Part shown: one piece after another, positions 47,001 through 58,409 of the stretch
Position numbering within the stretch: position 1 is the stretch's first letter
Layout of the letters: each line of letters opens with the position of its first letter
Assembly: GCA_030435675.1 (NCBI GenBank)
Contig: CM059621.1
Location: forward strand, 8,928,001-8,992,000
Origin: Steinernema hermaphroditum
Lineage: Eukaryota > Nematoda > Chromadorea > Rhabditida > Steinernematidae
Direction: 5' to 3'
Length of the DNA stretch: 64,000 nt
Notes under the pieces: generated by a model
Told to the model about the DNA's origin: nothing
The model's database searches: none
Seen by the model: the letters and a program-made list of their open reading frames with translations, nothing else
Translations under genes and position numbers: made by a program

Positions 47001-50000
47001 CGCGACAATGGAATTACCCTCTCGGCTTCTTGGCCGCTTGTGGCGACCGGTTCGGCGCGTGTCAGAAGAAGGGACTTACCGCGGAAGAAGCGGAGACGTC
47101 GGGTGTGAGGTGACGGTCGACGGAGGGCGCCTCGGCGACATCCTTCTTGACGAGGCCCTCCGCCTCGACGATGTGGGCGCTACAAAAGGCGATCAGAAGG
47201 TGGAGAAGAAGGAGGAGGGAGAGGAAGCTTCGACCTCCCACGGCCACCATCGTGGGCCGCGAGTAGATCTGTCGGAGAGAGGCGAGGCCTTCTGAAAGGA
47301 GCGGCAGGTGGAGACGAACGCGCTTCGATAAATCACGACGATAAGTTGCGCACGGGAGATGAATATCGCGCTGATGGATGGGCTGGGAAGGCAGGAAGGA
47401 ACAGGTAGTACCCAAGAAGGCCGCCGCATTACAACGGAGGGCGTTCGGGGAACGGAAGACGGACGCTCTTCGGAGGGCCGCTTCTGGGGAGCCCCAAGTT
47501 AGAGCTTCGGAGGGGCGGGCTGGGAGGGGCCGCGGGAAGTGCGACTGACCGCGGGAGGGATTAGTCAGCGCCGTCGTCGACGCCACTGCCTCGATGCCCG
47601 AGTGGAAGGCAGCCGTTTTTGGGTTGCACTTTGCAGAAACGCCTCCCGCCGATCGGAGCCACTTCCGAGGCGCCTAATCCAATCGGAGGCCATCGTTTTG
47701 GCCTCTCCTCAAGAGGACAAAGTTATGCATAAGGAATGGAGAAGTCGATTGGGGGAATCTTTCAGAGGAAGGCGACAGATCAATCGATCTTTCGGATTTA
47801 GTACGAATTGGGGAATCAAGCGCCGAGGAGGACGTCCGCACTTTGATTAGCGCCGTTTTACGGCTTGTTTGTTTTCGAAGCGTTTTTCGGTGGGAAACGC
47901 CGCCACAGCACTTCCACGGCAGTGCTTCGGACTTCGGAGGCAATGACTCAACCTTCGAAAGCAATTAATTTCGCAATTTCGGTCATCGAGAAGAAGTCGC
48001 GGACCCGAAAGCGGATTTAATACCGCTCAATGCAACTTTATTCGGCCGTAAAGGCGCGTGGAATCTCCGCGAGGCGTCCGTGGGGACCGGGCCAACTCAT
48101 CTCCGTGCGTTTCCGGTGTTTAGCCCCTCGCGCACCCAAAAGGGAATAATTGACGTTTGAAAGGCACCGTGGACACTTTGCGAACAATCGCGGCGGTCCC
48201 GCGGGCTTTCGGCCTTTTTTGTCCTCGAACGCCACAGAGTGATTAATTATTAACGTCGGAAGTGATTTCTGTTTACGGACAGTTGGAGGACGACGCGGGG
48301 CCCAGGGCGCCGGAGGGGAAGCGGAAAGAAGTGGGAAAGTGAAAACATGGCGGAGAAGACGCCGACGACGGATAAACAATCGGCAGATGTTTTGAGAAGG
48401 CGCCTTCCGTCAGAAATGCGCTCAAAAACGGTCCGAAGGGGGGGGGGCGGAGGGGGCTAATTACGTGGAGATGTCTCGGACTTTTTCGCAATTACTCTTC
48501 TTGGGAACTGCGTTTGATCGATCGTTGACTCGCGCGCCGAGAGCGTTGATCGCGCGTGGCGTGGACCCTAACAGGGTGCTTTCAAAAAGGAAACGTCCCT
48601 CTTTATGTGACTGTCCAGATTGGGAACAACTCGCGAATCTAAGAATAGATACTAGTTGAGTCGAAATAAATCATTTTGGCAAAACGTAGGAGAACAGATG
48701 GGAATGCCCGTGACTTTCTCAGGAAGGCAGAACTGTAGAATAATGGGCAAAGTGTAAAAACGGCGTAAACACGTCACTTCAGGTGTGGTTGTTTCTCACC
48801 AGAAATCGCTCAGTAATTGGATTAAAAACGATTCGACAAACAAGTTCTCCTTACTCATCCCGAATCAAGCGAGATCTTCGCTGTCTTTCCATGCGGGCAA
48901 AACCGATCTGCAGAAGGGAGGCGGAGGCGTGCAGGACTGGCGTGGTCAGATGGACGATTTGGGCACCAAGTGGAAGTAATTAGCCGCGTCGAGGCGCTGG
49001 GAAGGGAAGGGGCCTCGTCGTCCGAAACTTTGGGGCACAGGGGCCGAGGAAGAGAAGAAAGTGCAGGAAGGGCAAGTTGGGGCATTAGCATCGGAGACGA
49101 CGACAGTGGTGGAGGGGAGAACGTCTCCAAAAAAAACAGAGACGGCGCAGAGAGATAAGAGAAGGAACTTTTGTTTTGCGAAGACTCACCTCGGTGCGAT
49201 AAACTCCGTCCCGTCGAAGCACTTCTGCTTCGACGCCAACTCCGTAGGGCATGCGTCCGCCGCCGCTCGGCTCCACAGCTCCAGGGAGTTGGTGATCAGC
49301 TAGAACGAAAGATGTAGGAGGGAGTGGACTCTCCAGTATCACCTTCTCCACCAAGAAGATGGTTCCCTTCTCGAAGGACGCCGGCTTTTGACGGTTCCGA
49401 GGCACTGTCGCCTCGTTAAAGCCTTCTTCTCGTGCAAGGCGTAGAGGACCACATTTCTTGAACGCCATCTCCGTCACCGTAGTCGATCTGAGCGTCTGTG
49501 AGGAAAAAAAGATGCCGAGAATGTCATTTCCTATCTGAAACGATTATAATAAGCAGGATTCATTCGTACTAAGGACAGCACTCACCTGTGAGAAACCGAC
49601 TCCAAAGTTCTTGGCGAGGACCTGCAGCTCGAAGAGCTTCTTCGCCCACTCGACACCGACCGTTCGCAGGCATCTCCTCGCACGTTCGATACAGAGTGCC
49701 GGACAGAAGACGACAGTCTCGCAGAACTTCGCCTCGGCAAACTCCGCGAAGCCTTCCTCGTCGAGATTCTGCGGCGCCTGGAGAAGCAGCGCGTGTAGCT
49801 CTTCGGAAGAACGCTGCACCTTCCGGTACCGGATGACAAGGACGGCGATCTTGCGGGCTAAATAAGCAGTTAGAGGTGTAGAGAGAAAAACAGAACCGAT
49901 TTCCTCCACATCTGCACCGAAGAATGGCTTGCACCAAGCGTGAGCATTCTTAGCAAGACACTCGATGTAGGAGGCCGAAGCGGACTTGCAGGATCCCATG

Positions 50001-50538
50001 GGAAGACAGAGGAAGGCCGAGGGGAAGACGTGGACGAGGAAGCCCCTCAGGGAACGACGAATCTCGCGTTTAATACGCACTTCGTCGACGTCCTAGGTAT
50101 CCATAGAGAGCGCCTTCTAGGAGGGACTCACCGACTGGATGTAGATGAGTCTCCGAAACGTTTGGACGACGTCGGCAAAGTGGAACTCGACGGCGCCCCG
50201 AATCGCAAACTTCGGGTTGTCTTTCATGAGATCCTGGACCACTTTCCACTTGAGGTATTCGAGATGATACTCGAGTTCCCCTGAATGGCTATAGTCTATA
50301 GATGCAGCAGGAGGGGGCACAAACCGTTGATCTGGTTGTTCAGTTTCTGAATGGTTCCCAGGTGGGGCTTCGCCGCCTTCTGCGCATGAGCCGAGAGGAA
50401 GTAGCGAGTCTTCTCCGAGGCGGAGGATTCGTTGAAACAACCGAAGGAGGTCGAGAAGTCCCTGGTGGTCACATTTGGGTGCTCGGGGGAGGAAGAGTCG
50501 AAGGATGGCGTCAGAGCCAGGAAAAGAACCTGAAACAT
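44054..50538 (-). CDS. Glypican (GPI-anchored heparan sulfate proteoglycan)
   Basis: A cell-surface proteoglycan core protein that modulates Wnt, BMP, Hedgehog and FGF signalling. Exons joined in phase: 50529/50538-50325, 50280-50132, 50092-49897, 49857-49586, 49495-49343, 49299-49190, 47179-47080, 44388-44256 and 44211-44054, about 494 aa. The cysteine-rich domain shows CLPMGSCKS, YIECLAKNAHAWCKPF, AKFCETVVFCPALC and ARRCLRTVGVEWAKK. LELWSRAAADACP and KCFDG correspond to the FWSSLP and CWNG region of vertebrate GPC4/6. The tail carries Ser-Gly attachment sites among acidic residues (FEGSGAFEWSDDED, IEGSGSGAP) and ends in a hydrophobic GPI-type signal (SASALSLAAIAFCAAFRLLAVF) with stop TAG 44054-44056. 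The N terminus is uncertain: Met 50538 gives only a weak signal peptide, so a further 5' exon is possible. Whether it is the gpn-1 or lon-2 orthologue is not settled. Confidence 0.8.
44396..47079 (-). other. Long glypican intron (2.7 kb)
   Basis: Separates the KKDVAEAPSVDR exon from the glycosaminoglycan-attachment exon. No gene is supported inside. It includes AT-rich sequence at 44470-45050 with repeated GTCTAC and TAGAC words, also seen in long introns of the CD36 genes. Confidence 0.6.
47180..49189 (-). other. Long glypican intron (2.0 kb)
   Basis: No exon or gene is convincing on either strand. Its acceptor side reads in one frame as a hydrophobic string, which is only the pyrimidine tract translated. 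Confidence 0.6.
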
Positions 50539-50579
50539 TCATACATACATGACTGTAGGACAAGAAAAAGAGCAAACAT

Positions 50580-51830
50580 TCGTATTCAAATGCATTCCTC
50601 GATTCCGATTCAAATCACGGCTTAATCATACCGAACATCGTCGACAGCTGCAGTGGAAAAGACTCATCCATCATCGCCCTTGTCGACAAGTCGCTTAGAA
50701 CAACAGAACACCACGATGTGTAATGTCCGGCTACCGTAGCCCAAACAGTTCTCATCATATAAAATATTAGCTTAGCTAATCAATTTCGCTTGAATCGTTC
50801 GATAAGCACGTTCCGCATGATTTCATCACCTCTACTGCCCAGCGGCTCTTTGAAAGCGCCCTCGGCGACGTTCCAATGAACCCCAAAGACCGCGCGGCAC
50901 CTGCATGCAAATCGCCGCGATTCACAAAAGTTGTCCTTTCAGCGCCGTCAAACGCTTCTACATCTGCGCGCCATTCATCCTACAATCCCTACAAAATCGC
51001 CCTTTTTGGATATCGCGATGACGGTATTTGTGTGACTCTCTTCCCATTCCGCTAGATCTGTCTGAAACCCCCATTCAGAAACATCCGCTTCGCCGAGGAC
51101 CCACATCGACTTCCCAAACATTATTCCAACGCAGCGGACATAAATCACCACTTCTGGCGGCCATTAGCGGCGCGGTCGGAGGGCCGCTGTCCGGCGACGG
51201 ACAACTGCTCCAACTTCATAATCAAAACTCTAAGTTCCCCATCCATCAAAAGAAGTTACCCAAATGGCGACAGCCAAAAACCCTTCCAGAAGAACTTACC
51301 GCTATGATCGTGGCTCTCCGGTGGGACATCGCGAAGCAGTCCGTCGAGGAGGAGTCGATCGCGTCCGCTCACTTCCGATGAAAGAAAAAGAAACTTCGGA
51401 TCAACTCCGCCCCGGGTGATCGGAGGCCCTCCGAGTCCAAAGGGGCGGCGATTCGTCGAATTTGCGCCCCAAGTGACTAATTTCCGCACTGAATCATGAT
51501 CAATTCGAAAGCTGTCTTTTCCTATGTTGTTTAACTTGCAAAGTTTAAGAAGCCAAAGACTACAACAATTTAAATTTGGAAGAACCACGAAGGCGCTAGA
51601 CGAGCAGAATCATTCCAAACAACAAGGAAAACAGAGAAATTCCCACGCCAAGCCTTTTGGCGTGCAGGAGGATCCTGCCACGATCCGTCTAGACAACGAT
51701 CCCCTCGAAAGGGCATCCGGCCGATGTGAGTCATTTCATTCGACCGTTCCTTCAGTTCCGGTGGTACTCGCGCGTCTTCTCCGTCGCCGAATCGCCGGTT
51801 TCGTCGTTTTTTCGCCATCGAATTGCTGAA
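50580..51830. other. Head-to-head spacer, glypican and 51.8-kb gene
   Basis: 1.25 kb between divergent genes. It may hide a 5' glypican exon on the minus strand. TACCGTA occurs near 50732. A CTTCAG acceptor at about 51753, 77 nt before the next start codon, may be a trans-splice site. Confidence 0.45.
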
Positions 51831-52766
51831 ATGACGCGTCGCACGGCGGCACCACACAAACGAGGCCGCAAGGAGCGTCTGCTGCGCTACCTTCTACGGC
51901 GGAAACCGTGCGCTGTCATCACGATCGTCGAGTTCTCGCTGCTCGCCGTTTTTGGCGCTTCACTCACCACCCTCGTGTTTGTCAACAAGAACCTCACCAG
52001 ACAGATGGATGTTCTGCAACGCGAGAACAAGGTGTGGGATGATTACTCCCATCTGAGCACCTTCGCTCATTGCGACTATCAGAAGGCCGCCAACTTCAAC
52101 ACGGATTTCTGCAAGAGCCGCTGCGGTAAAACTGCTTTCATGTGGCGGCACCACGAGCTCACTGAAGAGTCGAAGAACGACACAAGTTGTTTGGATCGTC
52201 ATGAGCAGGTTCGTGCCTTCTTCTTATTTCTTCGTTTGTGTGGTTCTCAAACGAGATGGCAACTTTATCCAATTTGCCGGGCGATCACTCCGAACAGCTG
52301 TCCAAATGTTGTTTCGGCGGTGTGAATGGTTCAAAGGATGTTTAGTGGAGTTTGCCGCCGGAAATGAAATCAACGGAGGGGCTGTTCTCAATTTGCTTGT
52401 TTTCAGATGAACTGTATCGAGGAGGGCGGCGATAACTACGAGTGCAAGACGCCGCTGCAGAAGCAGATCCCGCAGTGTGCTGGGCTCTTTGGAGTGCCAA
52501 TGCCTTCTGAGATGGTTACCTCTGAATACGAAGTCATAGCTCCGCTCCTGGATGTCACTGAACACATTGGAAAGGACCTTCTCGCGCAGGACATCTTCAC
52601 TGTGTGCCCAAGATGCCGCGTCCTCACGAAGCCATTCACGATAAAGGTCAGGAAAACCAAGGAGGAGTGCGTACGGAAGCTGCACACCATCCGCAAGGGA
52701 TGGCCCTATCGTATGTCCATGTGCGACGACGTCGAGAAGCTGGACTGTAACACGTTAGCTCACTGA
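51831..52766 (+). CDS. Unknown Cys-rich type II membrane protein
   Basis: Two exons, 51831-52208 and 52407-52766, are separated by a 198-nt intron (GTTCGT to TTTCAG), giving 245 aa. The N terminus is very basic (RTAAPHKRGRKERLLRYLLRRKP). One membrane span follows (AVITIVEFSLLAVFGASLTTLVFV), so the C-terminal 190 residues would be outside the cell or luminal. That part has at least a dozen cysteines (CDYQ, CKSRCGK, CPRCR, CDDVEKLDC) and possible N-glycosylation at NLTR and NDTS. I do not recognise a named family. It converges on receptor C, and the two share an AT-rich 3' region. Start Met was chosen because it directly opens the basic region. Confidence 0.65.
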
Positions 52767-52789
52767 GCATATTTTATATTTTATCTGTA

Positions 52790-52802
52790 TTTATTTATTA
52801 AA
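52790..52802. terminator. Shared AT-rich poly(A) region of two convergent genes
   Basis: Plus-strand ATTAAA (52797-52802) lies 31 nt after the type II protein stop. Overlapping minus-strand AATAAA copies (52790-52795 and 52794-52799) lie about 105 nt after the receptor C stop. The same dozen bases seem to serve both strands. Confidence 0.6.
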
Positions 52803-52902
52803 TATTTTTTGCCAGCTACTATTTACAGATAGGGCGACGGCGGCGTCACCCAATCAAACGTGATGGTACCGTACCCGTGTCGGTCAATGGGACTACTTGC
52901 GA

Positions 52903-54963
52903 TCAGTATTGGGGAGTGCGTTCGAATAGTGACTCTGCAGACCACGCCTTTGGATGGCTAACCGGCTTCGAGAAGCGTTCGAACTCGGTGAACTCTGAGG
53001 AAGAACCCTGGCGCCCGTGACTTCTGATGAGGCAAAAGACGAAAAGGGTGCCAAGGATGCAGGAGAGGGCGGTGATACCGATGCCCACACCGAGGATTGC
53101 CTTTGGAATGACCGAAGTGTTTGTGTTGAGGTAGTCAAGAGCATAGGAGAGCAGCGATACGCGCACTTCGAGCCAAAAGCACGGTATCATCGAGGAGCGC
53201 ATGTGATTCAGCGACCTGAACGGGGTTTTAGGGGAGCAGACGCAACTCCGACTCACGTGAGGTCGTTGTCCTGGTAGACAGCAATCGATAGCTGGACTCG
53301 GAAGCGCGCGTCAATGGTGTTGCCAGTGTACTGAAATATTACTCGATGATGTATCCCAAAGTGAGGGGGCTCACCGTCTGAAGGGTGAAGTGGCCTGTGT
53401 TGTGCTTGGAGCGCGTGGGATGGAGGCCTAAGATGGAGGAAGCAACTTCGGGGGGCGAGTCGACAAAGTGGGGCGGGCTGATGGCCGCCGGGATGACCAT
53501 GGACTTGTTGCGACCGGGGAAGCACTTGAGGGCGACTAGGCCGGGCGGCATGTAGACTTGTCCGCGGATGGTGGAACCGTTGCAGCACGGGACGCAGAAG
53601 TTCTGAGAATCGAGGCAATTGACGGAGCTGCAGTCGGTGTCGTTGGAGGCGGCGGGAATGGGACGACCCTGACACGGCCAGTCGGGGAAGTAGTCCTTGT
53701 TGAAGGTGTTGTTAAAGAAGTAGCCTTGGTTCACTTTGAGTTGCGTGTTGTAGGAGTCGGGGGAGACCCGGAAGACGTAGCCGTCGATGCCGTTCACGGT
53801 GGCGTCCTTCTCGTAATGCATCGGGAAGGTGCGGCACGTCAGCGAGCGGAAGATACGGTAGGTGTCTGACTTCTTTGGGAAGGGCTTGTTGAAGGAGCCG
53901 TCTGAAGGCGAAGGGTGTCAAAAGCGCCGAGGCGTTTGGGACTGACCTGTGGTGCCGACGAGGTTGTTGGCGTAGTCGTCGCCCCACCACTCCAGCTGCG
54001 GGGAGCCGGCCCAGTTGACGATCGAGTTGAGCTTCGAGGCGTCGTCCTTGCCCGTCTTCACGACATACGTCTCATCGTTCGTGAGATTGTACTGAAAGGG
54101 ACGGGTTACGGTAACGGGGGAGATGCACATGCCTTGGGGAAGTAGCCGACGTACTGGAGATCGGGCATCGGAAAGCCGAGGACTTGCTCCATGGAGGGCT
54201 GGCCAAGGAAGGTGGGGAGGTCCTTCTGGAAGAACGTGCTGTGCATGAAGTCGATCAGGGGGTCGTCGTAACTCTCGAAGAGAACGCCCTTCATCGAGAC
54301 CTTTCTGCAAGGAAGACGTCTTCAGGGTGCTAGTCTTCTAGGGGGAGGTACCTGTAGGGGTGTTCGCCCATCGCGAGCAGAGAAAGGTCGAGGAGAAGGA
54401 GCTGGAGTCGGTTGATCTGGTTCTGCTTCTCGAGGTTGGAGACCGCCTGTAAGTAGTCGATTAGGGCTGTCCCCGAGGGTCAGAACTGGCCATGTAGGCT
54501 GCATTGGGTAGCACGAACTCGTCCTCGTAGGAGCACTTCTTGCAGGAGGCTTCACTGTCGTAGACCCACATCTTCTCGTTCTTGAAGAAGACCTCGTGGC
54601 CGCTGTTGAGCCACATGATGTTGTCCTTCTCCTCGACTTCCCTGAAAGAACGAACTGGGCCTTAGAATGGACGAGGGCGACTGACTTGAAGACGTAGGGT
54701 CCGACTTCCTGGACGGAGGCCTGCATGCCGAAGAACTCGATCTCGTCGGGATTGGAGGTGTTGAAGAGGTAGAAGTCGTAGTGGCTGTGCATGGGGAGCC
54801 GCTGCCAGTAGGCGGTGACGGTGCCGTTGTCGGAGGAGAGGAGTAGCCTCTGCTGGAGGACAGCGGGGAAAATGCCGAGGGGGAAAGCGATGAGGAGGAT
54901 GAGGCCCAGGACCAGAAGGGCCGCCAGCAGGAGGCCCACGAGCACTTTCAGGCAGAGGCGCAT
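52903..54963 (-). CDS. CD36/SCARB-family scavenger receptor C (divergent)
   Basis: A third CD36-like receptor, on the opposite strand. Met 54963 lies 10 nt after a TTTTCAG acceptor. The first span is VLVGLLLAALLVLGLILLIAF. The ectodomain has FYLFNTSNPDE, EVGPYVF, VYDSEASCKKC, LPNAAYMAS, FESYDDPLIDF, a WAGSPQLEWWGDDYAN region, CRTFPM, FCVPCCNGS, SPPHFVDSPPEV and LQTYTGNTIDARFRVQLSI. The second span is AILGVGIGITALSCILGTLFVFCLI, then a 45-residue Ser/Glu-rich tail ending TPQY. It differs from A and B and is closer to the general SCARB/LIMP-2 pattern (the SPPHF block and the NTGHFTLQT stretch). Stop is TGA 52903-52905. Confidence 0.87.
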
Positions 54964-57477
54964 CTTCCGACGACTGAAAAGGATTCTACACTCGCGGGGT
55001 TCGCGTGATCTCCGCGCGATAAGCGGCACGCGGCGTGCAACTTCGGAGCGGAGCTCCCGGAGCAGGCAGAGCAAAGAGCGAAGTACCCAATTGCAACTTT
55101 CGCGCTCCGAAAAAAGGTTGAGGAAAGGGCGCCGCGGCGACGGGGCGATAGCACGCGAGTGATAACGCGTGGAAAAACACGCGGGTTTATGGGCTGGTGG
55201 GGATCCACGCTGGGTACACCCGGCCCTGGCCGAGATCAGAAGATGATAACGAGCACGTTTTATTGTTTTAGGAAAAAACGCCGCTCCGTTCGGTGTGAAT
55301 GACAGCGGCCCTGGCGCGGTACTTCATCGGTGGTGTGATGGGGTCGGGGAAATCCTTATTTCAAAGAAGATACTTGGCTAAAAGAATGGTGCTTTTGAAA
55401 CTATTGTTACCCTCTTCGAGGTCGAGAAGCTCCGGCGCCTTTTTGCCAGATGTGGCGAGGAAGGTGAAAGTGATCGATAGCGGAAACGCGTGACCTCCAC
55501 GCGAGAAGCGAAGACTATTTTTGACCCCTCGTGGCTTCGTTATCACTGTGGTGTGTGGCGACAGCTTTCATCTAATCCAGAAAAACGATAAGCAAGTTCC
55601 TGGCCGTCCTCATCGGACGAGGTCACGCGATAACCAGGGAATCGTAAACGCGACATCTGGAGGAGCGGATTCAGAGGGTACCTGGCGAAGAGGGGACCAA
55701 CGACAAAAGTGAATTCCCCGGGCGGGACGGCGTGGTTAGCACGCGGCGCTGGCGACGTAATGGCCTTGTAACGCGTTATCAGTGGACAAACGAAAAGGAA
55801 ACAGCAAGGACGCGCTAAACTCCGCTTCGCCACGGATTCTCGAGGAAAGCGATTACACGCCGCTTTCGGTAGCGGCGAAGAGGCGCGTGAAGGGGCTTAG
55901 GAGCCCCCCTAATCGGATTCCTTCCTGCATCGGCAGGTCGCTTTGAAGTCATTTATCAAGAGTCCCAGGAACAGAGGGCTTCGAGAGGTTGTCGTTTCGA
56001 ACATTCGACGACAGAAGGGCGATGGGAAGTTGTATTTTGGAGCTGCGGCTGTGTGAAATCCAGAGGGTAGGAAGGTGAGAAGGGTGAATGATGGTGATAC
56101 TGGCTGAGGACTGTGGAAACCGAGACGCTATCGTTAATCGGAATTAGAATAAAATTCTAAGCAGACAAACAGAACGTAATGGCCTTGTAAACCAGTACAG
56201 TAATCCGAAGAAGATATTATGTATAAAAGTCGAGAATTGCGAGCCTAAACCAAAAGGAAGACCATGTATCTGTGGAAACACCAAACAAAAGAACGACTGA
56301 TTGTGGCGCCCACTCCTTGGTTATCTGGGAGGAATGACCTTTCGTGTATTTTCTTTGTAGAGTCACAAGAAACAAAAACGTGACCGGGCGTCGATAGCAT
56401 CGTTTACTCGCTGCATACTTTACTCTCCTCGTGCCGACATTCCGGAGATGCGTCGTCGTCATATGGCTTCCACGTGAAAGACCCTTATCGGCCGGAATCA
56501 GAGAGGTTAACTGCGTGCGCACAACTACAAACTGCAGAAAACGTTTCCTTGCAGCGCGTTCTCTGCAGCCCGAAGATAAGACTCGGGGACTTCGCCTGGT
56601 AGAGTTTAATAGGCGAGTTTATAGGCCTGCTACGTGGAGAACCTTCTCGAGGAAGCCGCTATCAGCGGATTACCGGAGCCTCTCCGGAGCGAACGGGGTT
56701 CGCATACTCTTTGTACTTGGCTGTTGGCAGTGTGACAGTTCGCCCGGACGGCCATGCCACGTGGCTACACGTCATCGGCGTTGAATCCTGAAGTCTTCAA
56801 GAATCTCCTCGAATGGAATCGAGTTCGGAGGTGTGATTCAAGGTGTCGAGTACCTGAGGAACAGCAGAGACAAGATATGGGATCTCTTTTTTAGGTTTCA
56901 GATAGTACTGCTTACGGATAGTAGGTGCAGATAGTGAAGGTGAAGTTCACCTTGTTCAGATAAGAGGCATTTTACACTATTAGGGGTTGAAAGGGTTGCC
57001 ATACAGAAGGAGCAGATAGCCAAGAAGGCCTCGAAGGTCGGTCAGTTCCGGCTAAACTTAGCAACGATACTAAGACCAAAAAAGAGTTTGGGAGATAAGA
57101 AGAGCATGAGGAATTATTTATGATGCAGGACAGTGACGGAAGCTGACGTCGATTTGAGATGCACCAGATACATGCACATAAAACGCATCCCAAAATGTAG
57201 AAATGAAAAGCTCGATAATAGAATCCTCTATGACCACAATTAGCCAAATTCATCTAAAATTTTGCATCTGCACAAAACGTATCCTTGTGTCAAAGAACTT
57301 GACAACTTGATGAAACAACCCTGAACCTATGCAAAAGTTCTATGGAACGGGACACCTCGATAGTCAATGGTCTTCTTGCGGCTCTGGGATTGATTGGGAT
57401 TGTGTCACAGGAAATAGTCCACCTCGTTTGTCTTCGCAAATCGTCTTTGGATGAATCATGTGGAACTCCTTTAGTGC

Positions 57478-57652
57478 TTAAAGGGACCCGGTCATGGTTA
57501 AAAAATAGTCCCAAAAAAACCTACTAGTTTTCAAGAAACAGACCGACATCAGAAACCGACTTCACCATCGTGTTCAGCGACCTCAAAAACAGGGTACACA
57601 AATTTTTGGAAGATTTCAAGGACTTTTTTCATCCATGACCGGGTCCCTTTAA
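57478..57652. repeat. Foldback with 20-bp perfect arms
   Basis: TTAAAGGGACCCGGTCATGG at 57478-57497 recurs as an exact reverse complement at 57633-57652, with a 135-bp loop. Similarity continues weakly outward (TTTAG) and inward (runs of A), as in a small MITE. Confidence 0.7.
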
Positions 57653-58046
57653 TCCTAAACCGGCGTTCCTTTCTCTTCGGCATCGACTCTGAAAGCGACA
57701 AGTGTTGGGAGTACTCGATTTTCCCAGCGCACATCCTGTTTACTCTCAGCTGATTCCACCCGTGCAAGAATGCATAGAAATTGTGTAAAACTACTTTCCG
57801 ACTTTATTTCATGAATCGAAGGCATTACACCCTGCTTGACGCCGAATATAGACAAAACCGAGGATGTATCTTTGCAGCCGGCTTCATCCCTGGCGCGGTG
57901 TTGATGGCAATTGTGAGCTCAAACCCAAAATGCAGAGACGCCACTGAAACGTTTCTATTACGTAAAAGCAGAGAAAAATTGTATCTTTCGAGCTGCTTCT
58001 TTATGATCCTCCCTTTCTTCTCCTCTCTTGCAATTGTTATCCCCTA

Positions 58047-58072
58047 TACAGTGCTGGACAAAAGTATAGGTC
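58047..58072 (+). mobile_element. Isolated Tc1-like terminal sequence
   Basis: TACAGTGCTGGACAAAAGTATAGG closely matches the outer end of Tc1-family elements (CAGTGCTGGCCAAAAAG), preceded by TA. I see no matching inverted end within a few kilobases and no transposase, so this is a solo or truncated end. Confidence 0.5.
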
Positions 58073-58232
58073 AGCCCCCCCCCCTTTTCGGCAGTTTTGA
58101 TGGCTAGCAGCAACTTTTGAAGTAACCGAGCACCCTACGAGAAAAAGCGTCGCGAAAAACATAGGTTCCATGAGGAAAGAAGAAATCTCTGAAAGAAAAA
58201 TAAACGTAAAAAAGTTCAAATAAATGGGCTCA

Positions 58233-58321
58233 GGACAGCTCATACCAGGACAACTCATACCAAGACAACTCATACCAGGGACAGCTAATACCATGGACAA
58301 CTTATACCAGGACAACATACC
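58233..58321 (+). repeat. Minisatellite of about six 15-16 bp units
   Basis: Units follow GGACAACTCATACCA with small changes (GGACAGCTCATACCA, AGACAACTCATACCA, GGACAGCTAATACCAT, GGACAACTTATACCA). Two inverted units lie inside the loop of the 104-bp foldback at 59085-59118. Confidence 0.85.
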
Positions 58322-58409
58322 GCGGTGTGCCGACAATTGCGCGACGACAGTTGCACAAAATACGTGCTTTGTGCTTAGATAATGAAGGTTGTGTATTCAG
58401 TTTGCGTGC

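Noticed and set aside
47080..47250. Minus-strand frame starting with a textbook-like signal peptide (rich in Leu), at first taken as a separate small GPI proteoglycan with the exons at 44.05-44.39 kb
   Set aside because: The hydrophobic run is the pyrimidine tract of an intron end. The acceptor at 47180 joins in phase with the upstream glypican exon and the joined protein aligns with vertebrate glypicans, so the 44-kb exons belong to the glypican.
57781..58107. 108-aa plus-strand frame with hydrophobic stretches
   Set aside because: It runs straight into the Tc1-like terminal sequence and a C-run, has no splice sites or conserved motif, and lies among repeats.
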